From contig CALAML010000204.1 in NCBI GenBank assembly GCA_937925845.1, positions 1-46,327 of the forward strand: 46,327 nt of DNA. The letters are read 5' to 3'. The translations under genes were made by a program, and so were the position numbers. Of the stretch, positions 26,641 through 35,379 are shown one piece after another. Source of the DNA: an uncultured Acidimicrobiales bacterium. Lineage in GTDB: Bacteria; Actinomycetota; Acidimicrobiia; Acidimicrobiales; CALAML01. Within the stretch, counting starts at the first letter, position 1. The number at the start of each line of letters is the position of its first letter. The notes under the pieces are model-generated. The model was not told the DNA's origin and did no database searches. It was given only the letters and a program-made list of their open reading frames with translations.

Positions 26641-26824
26641 GTCGTGCCGGCGCGACAAAGCCGCCAGCGGGGAGGCTCCACTTGCGGCTGCATCAAGGAG
26701 CTCCGTACTCCGGCCCCGGCGCCCGCTTCTGCATCCGGATTCTCCGGGCAAAGTCGGCGGTCGCAACGTCTGATCACTAGCCGGGCCCTTAGACCGGAAC
26801 CGCTTCGAGTACACCAGGGACCTT

Positions 26825-26857
26825 TAGGCTGAAACCATGAGGTTCGTTGATGTCTGA
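26825..26857 (+). promoter_or_regulatory. -10 box and 6-codon mini-ORF overlapping the ilvA start
   Basis: TAGGCT (26825-26830) stands six bases before an ATG at 26837 that reads ATG AGG TTC GTT GAT GTC TGA. Its stop lies five bases inside ilvA, an 8-base overlap (ATGTCTGA). Translation of it could couple to ilvA. The alternative is a 13-base leader in which GAGG (26839-26842) is simply the ilvA ribosome site. Confidence 0.4.
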
Positions 26858-28367
26858 TGCCCCCGACTACCTGCGCCGGATCCTGACTTCGCGGGTGTAC
26901 GAAGCGGTTTCGGAAACCCCACTCGATGTGGCTCCCGAACTCAGCGAGCGGACCGGAAACCGGGTGCTGTTGAAGCGCGAGGATCTCCAACCGGTCTTCT
27001 CCTTCAAGATTCGCGGCGCCTACAACAAGATGGCCCATCTTTCTCCCGAGGCCCGCGCCCGGGGTGTGGTCGCGGCATCGGCTGGCAACCACGCCCAAGG
27101 GGTGGCGCTGGCGGCGACGCTCCTCGGTTGCCCGGCGGTGATCGTGATGCCCGTGACCGCCCCTGAGGTGAAGGTAGATGCGGTTCGGTCACGGGGCGCC
27201 GAGGTGGTGCTGGCCGGCGAAACCTACGCCGAGGCCTCACTTGAGGCCAGCCGAATCACGGCCGAGCGGGGCCTCACCGAGATCCATCCGTTCGACGATC
27301 CGGATGTGATCGCCGGTCAGGGCACCATCGGAATGGAGATTCTCCGTCAGCACACCGGGCCGATCCACGCCGTCTTTGCCGCCATCGGTGGCGGCGGGTT
27401 GATCTCGGGGGTGGCCGCCTACATCAAAGCGTTGAAGCCCGATATTCGAATCGTCGGTGTCCAAACCGAGGATTCCGACGCCATGGCCCGCTCGCTCGAG
27501 GCTGGCCATCTGGTGGAGCTCGACGAGGTCGGTCTGTTTTCTGATGGAACCGCAGTCCGGAGGGCCGGCACCGAGACATTCCGGTTGGCCCAGCTTCATG
27601 TCGACGAGATCATTCGGGTCGACACCGATGCGGTCTGTGCCGCCATCAAGGACGTCTTCACCGATACCCGGGCCATCGTCGAGCCGGCCGGCGCCCTGGC
27701 GGTTGCCGGGGCCAAGGCCTACGCCGAACGCACCGGCGTGACCGATGAAACCCTGGTGGCCATCGCCTGCGGGGCCAACATGAACTTCGACCGGTTGCGG
27801 TTCGTGGCTGAGCGGGCCGAGATCGGTGAGCGTCGCGAGGCCGTTTTTGCCGTGACTATTCCCGAGGAGCCCGGCAGCTTCCGCCGCTTCTGTTCGGTGG
27901 TGGGCGATCGCAACGTGACCGAGTTCAACTACCGGATCAGCGATGAGGCCGCGGCCCATGTGTTTGTTGGGATCGGCATCACCGAGCTGAGCGAAGCTAC
28001 AGAAATTGCAACCGGCTTCACCGACGCCGGGTTTGCCACGATCAACCTCACCGAGGATGAGCTGGCCAAGTGCCACCTTCGCCATCTTGTCGGCGGCAAG
28101 TCGGCTCTGGCGTCAAACGAGGTGCTGTACCGCTTCGAGTTCCCGGAGCGGCCCGGCGCGCTCCTTCGATTCCTCACCACCATGAACCCGACGTGGAACA
28201 TCTCGCTGTTCCACTACCGCAATCACGGCGCCGACTACGGCCGGGTGCTGGTAGGTATGCAGGTGCCGCCCGACGAACTCGGCGCTTTGGCCGAGTTCCT
28301 GGATCGCTTGGGCTATCCCCATAGAAACGAAACCAACAACCCGGCCTATCAACTGTTTCTCGGCTGA
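26850..28367 (+). CDS. ilvA: Threonine ammonia-lyase (threonine dehydratase), biosynthetic type
   Basis: PLP enzyme that deaminates L-threonine to 2-oxobutanoate, the first step to isoleucine. It has 505 residues, close to the full-length E. coli enzyme (514), and not the short catabolic form. Lys53 in FSFKIRGAYNKM forms the PLP Schiff base. ASAGNHAQGVA is at 76-86, and the phosphate-binding GGGGLISG begins at 180. The last 170 residues form two ACT-like regulatory repeats (EPGSFRRFCSVVG and RPGALLRFLTTMN), so feedback inhibition by isoleucine is expected. ATG fits the family N-terminus; the TTG directly before it is not needed. The neighbouring acyl-CoA carboxylase may link it to propionyl-CoA or branched-chain metabolism. 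Confidence 0.95.
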   Translation: MSDAPDYLRRILTSRVYEAVSETPLDVAPELSERTGNRVLLKREDLQPVFSFKIRGAYNKMAHLSPEARARGVVAASAGNHAQGVALAATLLGCPAVIVMPVTAPEVKVDAVRSRGAEVVLAGETYAEASLEASRITAERGLTEIHPFDDPDVIAGQGTIGMEILRQHTGPIHAVFAAIGGGGLISGVAAYIKALKPDIRIVGVQTEDSDAMARSLEAGHLVELDEVGLFSDGTAVRRAGTETFRLAQLHVDEIIRVDTDAVCAAIKDVFTDTRAIVEPAGALAVAGAKAYAERTGVTDETLVAIACGANMNFDRLRFVAERAEIGERREAVFAVTIPEEPGSFRRFCSVVGDRNVTEFNYRISDEAAAHVFVGIGITELSEATEIATGFTDAGFATINLTEDELAKCHLRHLVGGKSALASNEVLYRFEFPERPGALLRFLTTMNPTWNISLFHYRNHGADYGRVLVGMQVPPDELGALAEFLDRLGYPHRNETNNPAYQLFLG

Positions 28368-28381
28368 GCTACCAGTTCAGC

Positions 28382-28422
28382 AACCGGGCGCGTTTGGGGT
28401 CAGACCCCAGACGCGCCCGGTT
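28382..28422. terminator. Strong bidirectional hairpin between ilvA and the GH43 gene
   Basis: A 41-nt near-perfect inverted repeat, AACCGGGCGCGTTTGGGGTC then A then its complement, with one G-U pair in about 20. It lies between two convergent genes that end at 28367 and 28457. No long T-run follows, but stem length and position make it the clearest terminator candidate in the window. Confidence 0.75.
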
Positions 28423-28456
28423 CGCTCTGAGTCCGATGCGTCGCCGCCCAGCGCGA

Positions 28457-29491
28457 CTACGGGAGGCAGCCGTAGCCGGCGGGGTGGGTGGTGGGCTGAT
28501 TGCCGTCCCAGCACAGGTGTGCTTCCCAAAGCTTGCGGCCCGCCCCAGCGGTGGGTTGGCCGTTGCTGCAGCTCTCGTAGGCGTGAAACACAAACTGGCT
28601 GAGGCCGTCGGGGGTGGTGAACGGCGAGCCATGTCCCGGCCCGCAAAAGGCTCCGGTGTTGGAGATCAGCGGGGTAGCGCTCGAGCGGACACATGGGCCC
28701 AGCGGACCGCTGCAGATTGCATGGCCTTCGGCATAGGAGCCGTTCCAGTGCTGGCCACCGGCGTAGAACATGTGGATCGTGCCGTTGCGGACGTGCATGC
28801 CGGGCGCTTCGATGTTGTGGCCTTCCCAGGTGGCGGGGTCGGCTTCCATCACGATCGATGAGGAACCGGTCATGTACTGGCCGTTGCTGCCCATGGCCTG
28901 AATATGGATGCGGTTGATCACACTCGGGTTGTTGGTGTTGGGGTCACAGGCCTGGCCGTCCCACTTCCATGCGAGGTACAGGCTGCCGCCGGGGGCGAAG
29001 AACGGGCTCGGATCGATCGAGCCGCAATCGGTCTGACACACGATCGGGCTGCCGAGTGCGCTGTAGGGCCCCTCGGCCACGGGCGCAGTGGCCACACCGA
29101 TGCAATGAACTCCGTGGCTCCAGTGGTTCGCGGAGAAGTACAGCACAAACTGACTGTTGAGCGGGTTGTTCGGGACGTGTATCACTTCGGGCGCCCAAAC
29201 CGTTCCGGGCTGAGCCCAGCCGGGCAGCGTGGGCAGGGCTTCCGCGGTGGAGTCCCAGCCGTTGAAGATGTTGCGTTGAAGAACCGGCACGTTCACCGTG
29301 GGGCTGTTGGTGTGAAACAGAAACTCTTTGGTGATGCCAAAACCGATCGGCGCAGTGATCACAAACGGGTCGGCAACGGTGCCCACCGATTTCAGGAAGG
29401 GGTCAACCACCTCGGGCTGAGTGGGCACGGTCTGACAGGCCGAGGCCACCAGACCGAACAGGCACATCAGCACCACCAGCCGCTGTGACAC
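28457..29491 (-). CDS. Secreted GH43-like glycoside hydrolase, lipoprotein
   Basis: Five-blade propeller enzyme likely to cleave arabinose- or xylose-type linkages outside the membrane. With the GTG start it has 344 residues. A lipobox LVASAC with Cys19 follows a short basic/hydrophobic signal. Candidate catalytic residues match the GH43 pattern: Asp41 (VADPFVI, base), Asp160 (GSIDPSPFF, pKa modulator) and Glu228 (IEAPGMHV, acid). WAPEV is at 99-103. An ATG at 29629 would add 46 residues before the signal peptide; that stretch looks like leader RNA rather than protein, so I use the GTG, although its ribosome site (AAGG) is only three bases away. GH43 is also an inverting family with many carbohydrate-binding inactive members. 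Confidence 0.82.
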   Translation of the reverse strand: MSQRLVVLMCLFGLVASACQTVPTQPEVVDPFLKSVGTVADPFVITAPIGFGITKEFLFHTNSPTVNVPVLQRNIFNGWDSTAEALPTLPGWAQPGTVWAPEVIHVPNNPLNSQFVLYFSANHWSHGVHCIGVATAPVAEGPYSALGSPIVCQTDCGSIDPSPFFAPGGSLYLAWKWDGQACDPNTNNPSVINRIHIQAMGSNGQYMTGSSSIVMEADPATWEGHNIEAPGMHVRNGTIHMFYAGGQHWNGSYAEGHAICSGPLGPCVRSSATPLISNTGAFCGPGHGSPFTTPDGLSQFVFHAYESCSNGQPTAGAGRKLWEAHLCWDGNQPTTHPAGYGCLP

Positions 29492-29659
29492 CCGCCTTTT
29501 GAGTGACCGTAGTGGGCGCCCACGCTCGTGGCCTCGCCGGGCGCGCTGATGCACACCAAAAACACTTCGCCCGCCTGGATCTACCAATTCCGCCACTTCT
29601 TCCGCTCGATGGACCTTCTGATTGACCATCAGTCACAATCGGCCGCCTCCCCCATTCTA
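29492..29659 (-). promoter_or_regulatory. Promoter and long structured leader of the GH43 gene
   Basis: TAGAAT at 29654-29659 on the minus strand is a good -10-like box, which would give about 155 nt of leader. The leader contains a GTGGGCGCCCAC palindrome (29512-29523) and GTGGCGGAATTGGTAGA (29580-29596), which by recall matches the D-arm of tRNA-Leu. The rest of a tRNA is missing. The function is unknown. Confidence 0.4.
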
Positions 29660-29734
29660 TGAGACATTGAGGGGCGTTCGGGTAATTCTGCTCCCGGGTT
29701 CTCACTTTCCGTGATGTCTCTTCGCCTGATCGCG

Positions 29735-30376
29735 CTACCGAGAACGTTCAGCCCACACCGCGAAGAGCGGGTCGCCGCCCTGGCCTGGCCCTTTCCTAAC
29801 GTCCGAGATCGCCGGTTCGAAGCCCTCGGTCAGCTCGAAGTACCGGGCCACGATCTGCATCCGGCCGTGGTCATCGGCTGCCAACCATCCCCGCACGGCC
29901 TTGGTGGGGAACAGTCGGTTGGAGAAGGTGCACACAAACCGGCCGCCCGGTTTCAGCACCCGGGCCACCTCGGCAAAGACGTCGAGGGGGCGAGCGAGGT
30001 AATCCACCGAAACGCAACACACCACGTCATCGAACGAAGCGTCTTCGAACGGCATCTGCGGATCGCGGTTCAGGTCGTGGACCACTGTCTCCGAAGCCAT
30101 GGGGTTGGCATCGAGTTCGGCCTGGTTCATGCCGAGCAGGGTGAGCCGGCCGGGTGCCGTGGCGAAGTGACTGATCCAACTGCTCATCAGATCAAGGACC
30201 TCACCGTCGATGCCGAGTTCGTCGTAGAGTGCCCCGACCGCTTCGATGGCGCCCTGATCGATATGGGTCACCAGTCGGGGCGGCCCATAGAAGAGCTGGT
30301 CGGAAGACTCGTCCTGGCGGGAGAAGAACCCGGCCGGGAAATGGGCCTCGTGGGAATCGTTGGCGGCTTCGGTCAC
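29735..30376 (-). CDS. Class I SAM-dependent methyltransferase
   Basis: Methyltransferase of 213 residues with a type 11-like fold. The typical glycine-rich first motif is degenerate: GEVLDLMSSWISHF takes the place of DxGxGxG near residue 58. Later elements are good: HDLNRDPQMPFEDASFDDVVCCVSVDYL and the RVLKPGGRFVCTFSNR strand. The acceptor is unknown. The GTG start lies seven bases after a TAGGTT -10-like box, so the gene is probably transcribed leaderless. Proteins of this form are common single-copy genes in bacteria of many groups and are usually annotated only as SAM methyltransferases. Confidence 0.82.
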   Translation of the reverse strand: MTEAANDSHEAHFPAGFFSRQDESSDQLFYGPPRLVTHIDQGAIEAVGALYDELGIDGEVLDLMSSWISHFATAPGRLTLLGMNQAELDANPMASETVVHDLNRDPQMPFEDASFDDVVCCVSVDYLARPLDVFAEVARVLKPGGRFVCTFSNRLFPTKAVRGWLAADDHGRMQIVARYFELTEGFEPAISDVRKGPGQGGDPLFAVWAERSR

Positions 30377-30487
30377 GCCGCCGAACCTAACCGAGAATCC
30401 TCGGCCCAGCCGAGCCAGCTATCGTGACGTCGTCATTCGAAGCACACCATTGTCGGCCCCCGCCGGCGACGATCCAGGAGGGTAGTT

Positions 30488-31585
30488 ATGTTGGTCAAGG
30501 CCGCGGTACTGCGCAGTGGGAATGGTCCATTCTCGGTTGAGGAGTTGGAGCTGTCGGAGCCGCAGGCTGGCGAGGTGCTGGTGAAGATGGTGGCGGCCGG
30601 GATGTGCCACACCGATCTGCTTTCGCGAGACCTGCCGCCTGAGTTTTTTGCCGGGCCCCAGGTGTATGGCCATGAAGGCGCCGGCGTCGTTGAGGCGGTT
30701 GGATCCGAAGTCACCGACATCGCGGTTGGCGACCACGTGGTGCTTTCGTTCAACTACTGCGGAGACTGCACCGCCTGTTCGAAGGGCCGGCTGCCCTACT
30801 GTTTCAACTTCGGCGCCCACAACATGAACGCCCGACGCCCCGATGGTTCGTCCGCATTCACCGATACCAACGGTGAGCGGGTGGGATCCCACTTCTTTGG
30901 ACAGTCCTCGTTCGCCAGCCACTCGCTGGTGGCCCGACCGTCGGTGGTCAAGGTCGACCCAAGCCTGGACCTCACCCGCTTGGGACCACTTGGATGTGGC
31001 ATCCAGACCGGTGCCGGCACGGTCTTTAACACCCTCGGGGTGGAAGCGGGGTCGTCATTCGTGGTTGCCGGCGCCGGAGCGCTGGGCCTCAGCGCAGTGA
31101 TGGCGGCCAAGGTGGCTGGTGCTACCAACATCATCGCCATCGATCGTCATGCCAACCGACTGGAGTTGGCGACCCGGTTCGGAGCGACAGAAACCATCTC
31201 CGCTCCCCCGGCGGAGTTGACCGGCCTGATCCACGAAGCCACCGGTGGTGGTTCGGACTATGCCTTTGACACCACGGGCAACGCCGAGGTGGTTCGAGCC
31301 TGCCAGCAGGGTCTCCACAACATCGGCACCATCGCCCTGGCCGGCGTGGGCTTTGGCGATCTCACTTTCGACTTTCTCTCGATGATCAGCGGCCGGCGGA
31401 TCGTGGGCGTGATGGAGGGCGACGCCACCCCGTCTGAGTTCATCCCTCATCTGGCCCAACTGAACGCCGACGGCCAGTTCCCGTTTGATGAACTGATTCA
31501 AACCTTCCCGTTGGACCAGATCAACGACGCCGAAGCGGCAAGCGCCAGCGGCCAGGTGATCAAACCCGTGCTGCTCTTCGAATAG
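30488..31585 (+). CDS. Zinc-dependent NAD(P) alcohol dehydrogenase, MDR family
   Basis: Medium-chain dehydrogenase of 365 residues oxidising a primary or aromatic alcohol. Catalytic zinc ligands are Cys40 (GMCHTD), His62-Glu63 (GHEGAGVVE) and Cys170. A structural zinc lobe has Cys91, Cys94, Cys97 and Cys105 in the C-x2-C-x2-C-x7-C pattern. The Rossmann loop VAGAGALGLS is near 193-202. The pattern resembles aryl-alcohol (XylB-like) and class III dehydrogenases. The ATG has GGAGG about six bases upstream. The neighbour on the right is convergent, so it is probably transcribed alone. Confidence 0.93.
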   Translation: MLVKAAVLRSGNGPFSVEELELSEPQAGEVLVKMVAAGMCHTDLLSRDLPPEFFAGPQVYGHEGAGVVEAVGSEVTDIAVGDHVVLSFNYCGDCTACSKGRLPYCFNFGAHNMNARRPDGSSAFTDTNGERVGSHFFGQSSFASHSLVARPSVVKVDPSLDLTRLGPLGCGIQTGAGTVFNTLGVEAGSSFVVAGAGALGLSAVMAAKVAGATNIIAIDRHANRLELATRFGATETISAPPAELTGLIHEATGGGSDYAFDTTGNAEVVRACQQGLHNIGTIALAGVGFGDLTFDFLSMISGRRIVGVMEGDATPSEFIPHLAQLNADGQFPFDELIQTFPLDQINDAEAASASGQVIKPVLLFE

Positions 31586-31606
31586 ATCTTCCTGGAGAAG
31601 CCCTGT

Positions 31607-31631
31607 GGCTGGAGCCCGCAGGACTCCAGCC
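31607..31631. terminator. Hairpin between convergent dehydrogenase and CapA genes
   Basis: GGCTGGAG-N9-CTCCAGCC, a perfect 8-bp stem, lies in the 50-bp gap between two convergent genes. There is no T-run, so it is a moderate candidate for a shared terminator. Confidence 0.5.
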
Positions 31632-31635
31632 GGTA

Positions 31636-33081
31636 CTACTCGGTCAGATCGGTACAGCTCCGGCGGCTGTTCCATTTGTCGAGTTCGGCCTGGTCGTCCA
31701 CGGCGGTAGCCACGCCGTTGGAGAGCCGGGCTGGAATCCATTCGTAGCCTTCGATGTCGCGGCCGTTCACGGTTACCTTCAGCACACCGGACTCCGTGCT
31801 ATCGCCGGAGTATTTGTAGAACACGAAGTTGCCCATGCCGTAGTGGACAAAGGCTCCATCTTTGAGACCACCGGACTGAAGCCGGTGGGCGTGGCCGCCA
31901 ACGATGATGTCGGCGCCGGCGGCGATCAGTTGGTCCGATAGTTCGAGCTGACGGGGGGCGGGACAGGTTTCGCCTTCGATGCCCCAGTGGAGATACACCA
32001 CCACGGTGTCGTGTTCGGCCCTCGCTTTGGCCACGGCGTCAATGATCACGTCGACTTCCTTGGCCGATGCCAGGCCAGCCTTGTCGTCGGTGGCGGTCCA
32101 CAGGGTCCGCACCGAATTGTCGAGCACTTGGGTGGCGCCGATCACGGCGATGCGCTGACCGTTGATGTTGGCCACATAGGGCGCGAAGGCTTCATCGGCG
32201 TTGCTGCCGGCACCGATGATCGGGTAGTCGGCGGCTTCGGCTGCGTCGAGGGTGTCCTGCAGGCCGACGAGGCCGAAGTCCATGCCGTGGTTGTTGGCCA
32301 CGCTCACCACGTCGATCCCGCTGGTCTTGAGGGCATCAAACACCTGCGGGGTGGTTCGGAAGTTGTACGCCTTGCCCGGAGTCGGTTCGCCGCGCTCGGT
32401 CACCGTGGTTTCGAGGTTGGCGATGGCCAGATCAGCGTCGGCCAACATGTCGGCGACCGGGGACAGCATGGTGGTGGTTTCGTTGGCCAGCCGCACGCCA
32501 AGGTCACGCTCAAAGTGCATGTCGCCGCCAAAGGCGATGGTGACCGAACCTTTGGGTTCAGCCGGCTCAGCATCGGGTTCGGACTCAGCCTCGGCTTCGG
32601 TGGTGTCGACGTCATCGGCTTCCGCCACCGGGTCGCTTTCGGTCTCCGTCTCGGGCTCGTTCTCGGTCGCGGATCCATCGGTCGTGGGCGCCGCGCTGGT
32701 GGGAGATGCGGTCGTGGCCGCTGCTTCGGTGGAGGCTGTTGTTGGCGTTGACGAATCTGACGAGTGGTCCGGAGCCTCGTCGCGTGACTGTTCGGCACCG
32801 GCTACTTCGGCGTCGGTCTCTGGGTCGGCATCATCAGAATCGGAAACTGCAGACTCAGCGTCGGTATCGTCATCGGAATCGGAATCGGAACCTTCAGACT
32901 CTCCGTCGGATCCCGCGGCGGTCTGGGCCTCTTGCGTTCCGTTGTCGGAGTCACCCAGAAGGGCGAAGCCGACGATGCCGACAAGGATCAGGGACCCGGC
33001 CATGACTGCGGCCAGGATTCGGCGATGGAGGGCGGTCATGCCCGCTGCGTCGGCATCAGCCGCGCCATCTTTAGGGGTCAT
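31636..33081 (-). CDS. CapA/PgsA-family protein with long acidic linker
   Basis: CapA-type metallophosphatase-like protein of 481 residues, anchored by one membrane helix at about 24-43, outside the membrane. The family is linked with poly-gamma-glutamate capsule synthesis, but many members lack that context. A linker at about 45-175 is almost only Ser, Asp, Glu, Thr and Ala. The catalytic-like domain then has FGGDMHFERDLG, NLETTVTERG, the VVSVANNHGMDFG segment, VVYLHWG and VGGHAHRLQ. These keep the His/Asp positions of the fold. GAGAAG is a suitable ribosome site before the ATG. There is no capB or capC gene nearby, so capsule synthesis is not supported here. Confidence 0.88.
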   Translation of the reverse strand: MTPKDGAADADAAGMTALHRRILAAVMAGSLILVGIVGFALLGDSDNGTQEAQTAAGSDGESEGSDSDSDDDTDAESAVSDSDDADPETDAEVAGAEQSRDEAPDHSSDSSTPTTASTEAAATTASPTSAAPTTDGSATENEPETETESDPVAEADDVDTTEAEAESEPDAEPAEPKGSVTIAFGGDMHFERDLGVRLANETTTMLSPVADMLADADLAIANLETTVTERGEPTPGKAYNFRTTPQVFDALKTSGIDVVSVANNHGMDFGLVGLQDTLDAAEAADYPIIGAGSNADEAFAPYVANINGQRIAVIGATQVLDNSVRTLWTATDDKAGLASAKEVDVIIDAVAKARAEHDTVVVYLHWGIEGETCPAPRQLELSDQLIAAGADIIVGGHAHRLQSGGLKDGAFVHYGMGNFVFYKYSGDSTESGVLKVTVNGRDIEGYEWIPARLSNGVATAVDDQAELDKWNSRRSCTDLTE

Positions 33082-33138
33082 TGGCTTCTCAGTCTGCTCC
33101 GAAAATGCAGTCCCTGAGCCGCATCGGTCGAATTTTTG

Positions 33139-35289
33139 TCAGTTGCCGGAGTCCGAATCCGGTTCAAGTAGGTCATCGAGGTTGAGATCATCAATGTTGA
33201 GATCATCTGGGTCGAGGTCGCCGAGGAGATCCTCGATCGACCCGTCCTCGTTGAGTATGTCTTCGAGGATCCGCTGTGACTCTTCGATTTGTTCCGGCGA
33301 AACTTCACCCAGGCCTCCGAGATCACCAAGCCCGCCAAGGCCTCCAGCTGCACTGATGTCGATGTCCTCATCCCCGAAGGTGCCACTGAACCAGCGATCC
33401 CACAACTCCTCCATCACCTCGGGTTCGATTCCTTCGGCGGCCGCAGCCTCGGCGAGGTGGCTACGCAGGGATCCCGTTTCGACCAGGTCGAAGTTGTTCT
33501 CGGCCACAAACTCGCGGAGGGCGCCGACCAATTCGTCCCATCCCATCAGCTCGGCGGCCGCCAGATAGAAGCCGGGAGCTTTGCCGTAAACAACCGCGCC
33601 GTACTGCAATGCGTTGTCGAAGTCATCGCTGGCCTGATCGGCTGGGGCATCCTCCACCCCGAGGGCTCGCGACTGGGCGTAGTTGGCGGTGGTTTGTCCG
33701 GCGCAGCGCTGCTCCCAGTTGTCGGGATAGTTGTTGCGGAACACCACACAGGCCGAGAACTGGGCCAGGGGTTCATCAACCGAGGGGCTCGCTACCGAAT
33801 CGTTGCCCACCACGGCGTGCCACCATTCGTGGCCGACTTCGTGGGCGATGGTCCATTCCCGGGTATCGCGCAGGGTCAGCCCGAGGCCGGAGTCTTCGTT
33901 GAGCACGTCGTCCAGGAGTCCACCCAGGCCTCCGAGTCCGGGCAACCCACCCTCGAAGATGCTGCTTTCGATCCAGATGGCGCCGGGCCATTCCATGCCG
34001 CCCACGCCGGAGCCGAGCGGGGTGGCCAGCACGTCGAGGTCGGTCCACGGGTAGGGGCCGAAGGCCTCGCTGAGCACCTCGACCGACACCGCCGACTCTT
34101 CCACCACCGACGCCACCTCAACCAGGTCGGTGTCGACGGGGTGCCAAACGTTCACGGAGACCTCGTCGACCTGCAGCGAGGTTTGGGCGATGTCGTTGCG
34201 GACCACCACGCCCAGGTCCCGCAAGCCAACTCCGGCCTCAGTGACCGCGGTCCGGTCATCGCCGAACTCGGAAGCCGCGGTGTCGAGGCGGGTCCCGCCG
34301 GTCACCACCTCGTAGTCGCCATTGATATCGATCACGGCGCAGATCGCCGCCGCCGGGAAGGCGCCGATGTCGCCAAAGCCGTCGGGGTCGGCATCGTTGC
34401 GGGCTTCGGGGGCCAGCAGCACCGGGGACCAGTGTCCGAGTTGGGCACCACCCGGATAACGGCCGAGCAGGCCGACGTCAGCCGGGTTCAGGCTCTCGCC
34501 GGACAGGGCACCGAACGGGTCACTGTCGAGGTTGATCTCGGGCATGGTGTAGCTCCATTCGAGCATCACCTCATGGCGGTCGTCAGCGTCGCCGCCCACG
34601 TCTTCGGCCCGAATCCGGATGAGCGCATCGTCGACTTCGAGTTCGACCGGTTCCCCGTCGATGGTTGCATCGCCAACCCGCACGTCGATGCCGAACTCGG
34701 AGAGACCGGCAAAGAGGCGCAGGTCATAGTCACCGTCGACCGGTGGCAGCTCCGCAACCATTCGGCCGGCCAGGTCCCCGGACTCGGGGTCGACCGCTAC
34801 CGCAAGTCGGTAGTGGGCCAGGGTGGCGATCTCTTCTGGTGGCAGCACCGCGGCGCCGTTCGGGTTCAACCCGGCCTGGTTGTTGATCCACTCTTCACCG
34901 GCGCATTCACCAAGATCGGGGATGCCGACCAGCGTGGGCTCAGCCGGGATGTCTCCCTCGTCTGGTTCGTCGCCGGGCTCTGGCGAGGGTTCCTCGACTC
35001 CGTCGGCACCCGCCGATCCGTCTTCGGGATCACCATCGGCTCCGTCGTCGTCGCCGGCTTCATCGTCATCACCCTCGTCGCCACCGGAGCCTTCGGCCGG
35101 GTTGTCGGAACCGATGCCGAAGCCTTCGTCTTCGAAGCTCTCGAGGGCAGCTTCTTTCTCCTGATCGGTCAACCCGCAGCTAGCGGCGATGATCGCTACC
35201 GCGGCGAGGATCGCCGTGAAACGCCACCAACCGCGACCGGCTTGGCGGGCGGGAGCTCGCTCGGAGGATGAGACATATAGAGAGGCCAC
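33139..35289 (-). CDS. M1-like metallopeptidase lipoprotein
   Basis: Extracellular zinc peptidase of 716 residues from the GTG chosen here. The signal sequence ends in IIAASC, a lipobox. An acidic linker (Asp/Glu/Gly) follows. The M1-type zinc site HEVGH starts at residue 483, with Glu506 exactly 18 residues after the second His, giving HExxH-x18-E. An upstream GGMEW resembles the GxMEN exopeptidase motif with Trp for Asn, so aminopeptidase activity is uncertain. The C-terminus is low complexity with GLGGLG and Asp/Leu repeats. An ATG at 35361 has AGGAG only two bases away. The GTG lies seven bases after a TACCGT box and gives a normal 37-residue signal, so I favour it. Confidence 0.78.
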   Translation of the reverse strand: MASLYVSSSERAPARQAGRGWWRFTAILAAVAIIAASCGLTDQEKEAALESFEDEGFGIGSDNPAEGSGGDEGDDDEAGDDDGADGDPEDGSAGADGVEEPSPEPGDEPDEGDIPAEPTLVGIPDLGECAGEEWINNQAGLNPNGAAVLPPEEIATLAHYRLAVAVDPESGDLAGRMVAELPPVDGDYDLRLFAGLSEFGIDVRVGDATIDGEPVELEVDDALIRIRAEDVGGDADDRHEVMLEWSYTMPEINLDSDPFGALSGESLNPADVGLLGRYPGGAQLGHWSPVLLAPEARNDADPDGFGDIGAFPAAAICAVIDINGDYEVVTGGTRLDTAASEFGDDRTAVTEAGVGLRDLGVVVRNDIAQTSLQVDEVSVNVWHPVDTDLVEVASVVEESAVSVEVLSEAFGPYPWTDLDVLATPLGSGVGGMEWPGAIWIESSIFEGGLPGLGGLGGLLDDVLNEDSGLGLTLRDTREWTIAHEVGHEWWHAVVGNDSVASPSVDEPLAQFSACVVFRNNYPDNWEQRCAGQTTANYAQSRALGVEDAPADQASDDFDNALQYGAVVYGKAPGFYLAAAELMGWDELVGALREFVAENNFDLVETGSLRSHLAEAAAAEGIEPEVMEELWDRWFSGTFGDEDIDISAAGGLGGLGDLGGLGEVSPEQIEESQRILEDILNEDGSIEDLLGDLDPDDLNIDDLNLDDLLEPDSDSGN

Positions 35290-35367
35290 ACCAAAAACGG
35301 TACCGGCAGAACGCCGCCGGAAGCGGTCGCCCCTGCTGCTGCCCTCTCCTTCGCGGCCCATATCTCC

Positions 35368-35379
35368 TAAAGTCGACCG
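35368..35379 (+). promoter_or_regulatory. -10-like box for a leaderless MDMPI-like transcript
   Basis: TAAAGT at 35368-35373 lies six bases before the ATG of the next gene. No ribosome site is present. Confidence 0.5.

Noticed and set aside
29510-29610. tRNA-Leu gene on the minus strand
   Set aside because: Only the D-arm-like 17 bases match. There is no anticodon arm, T-loop (GGTTCGA) or pairing acceptor stem, so it is not called as a tRNA.
31636-33081. Poly-gamma-glutamate capsule synthesis operon
   Set aside because: Only a CapA-like protein is present; there is no capB or capC ligase gene nearby.
33289-35271. 660-codon plus-strand frame opposite the M1-like peptidase
   Set aside because: The peptidase has HExxH-x18-E and a signal peptide, and the opposite frame has no recognisable domain.
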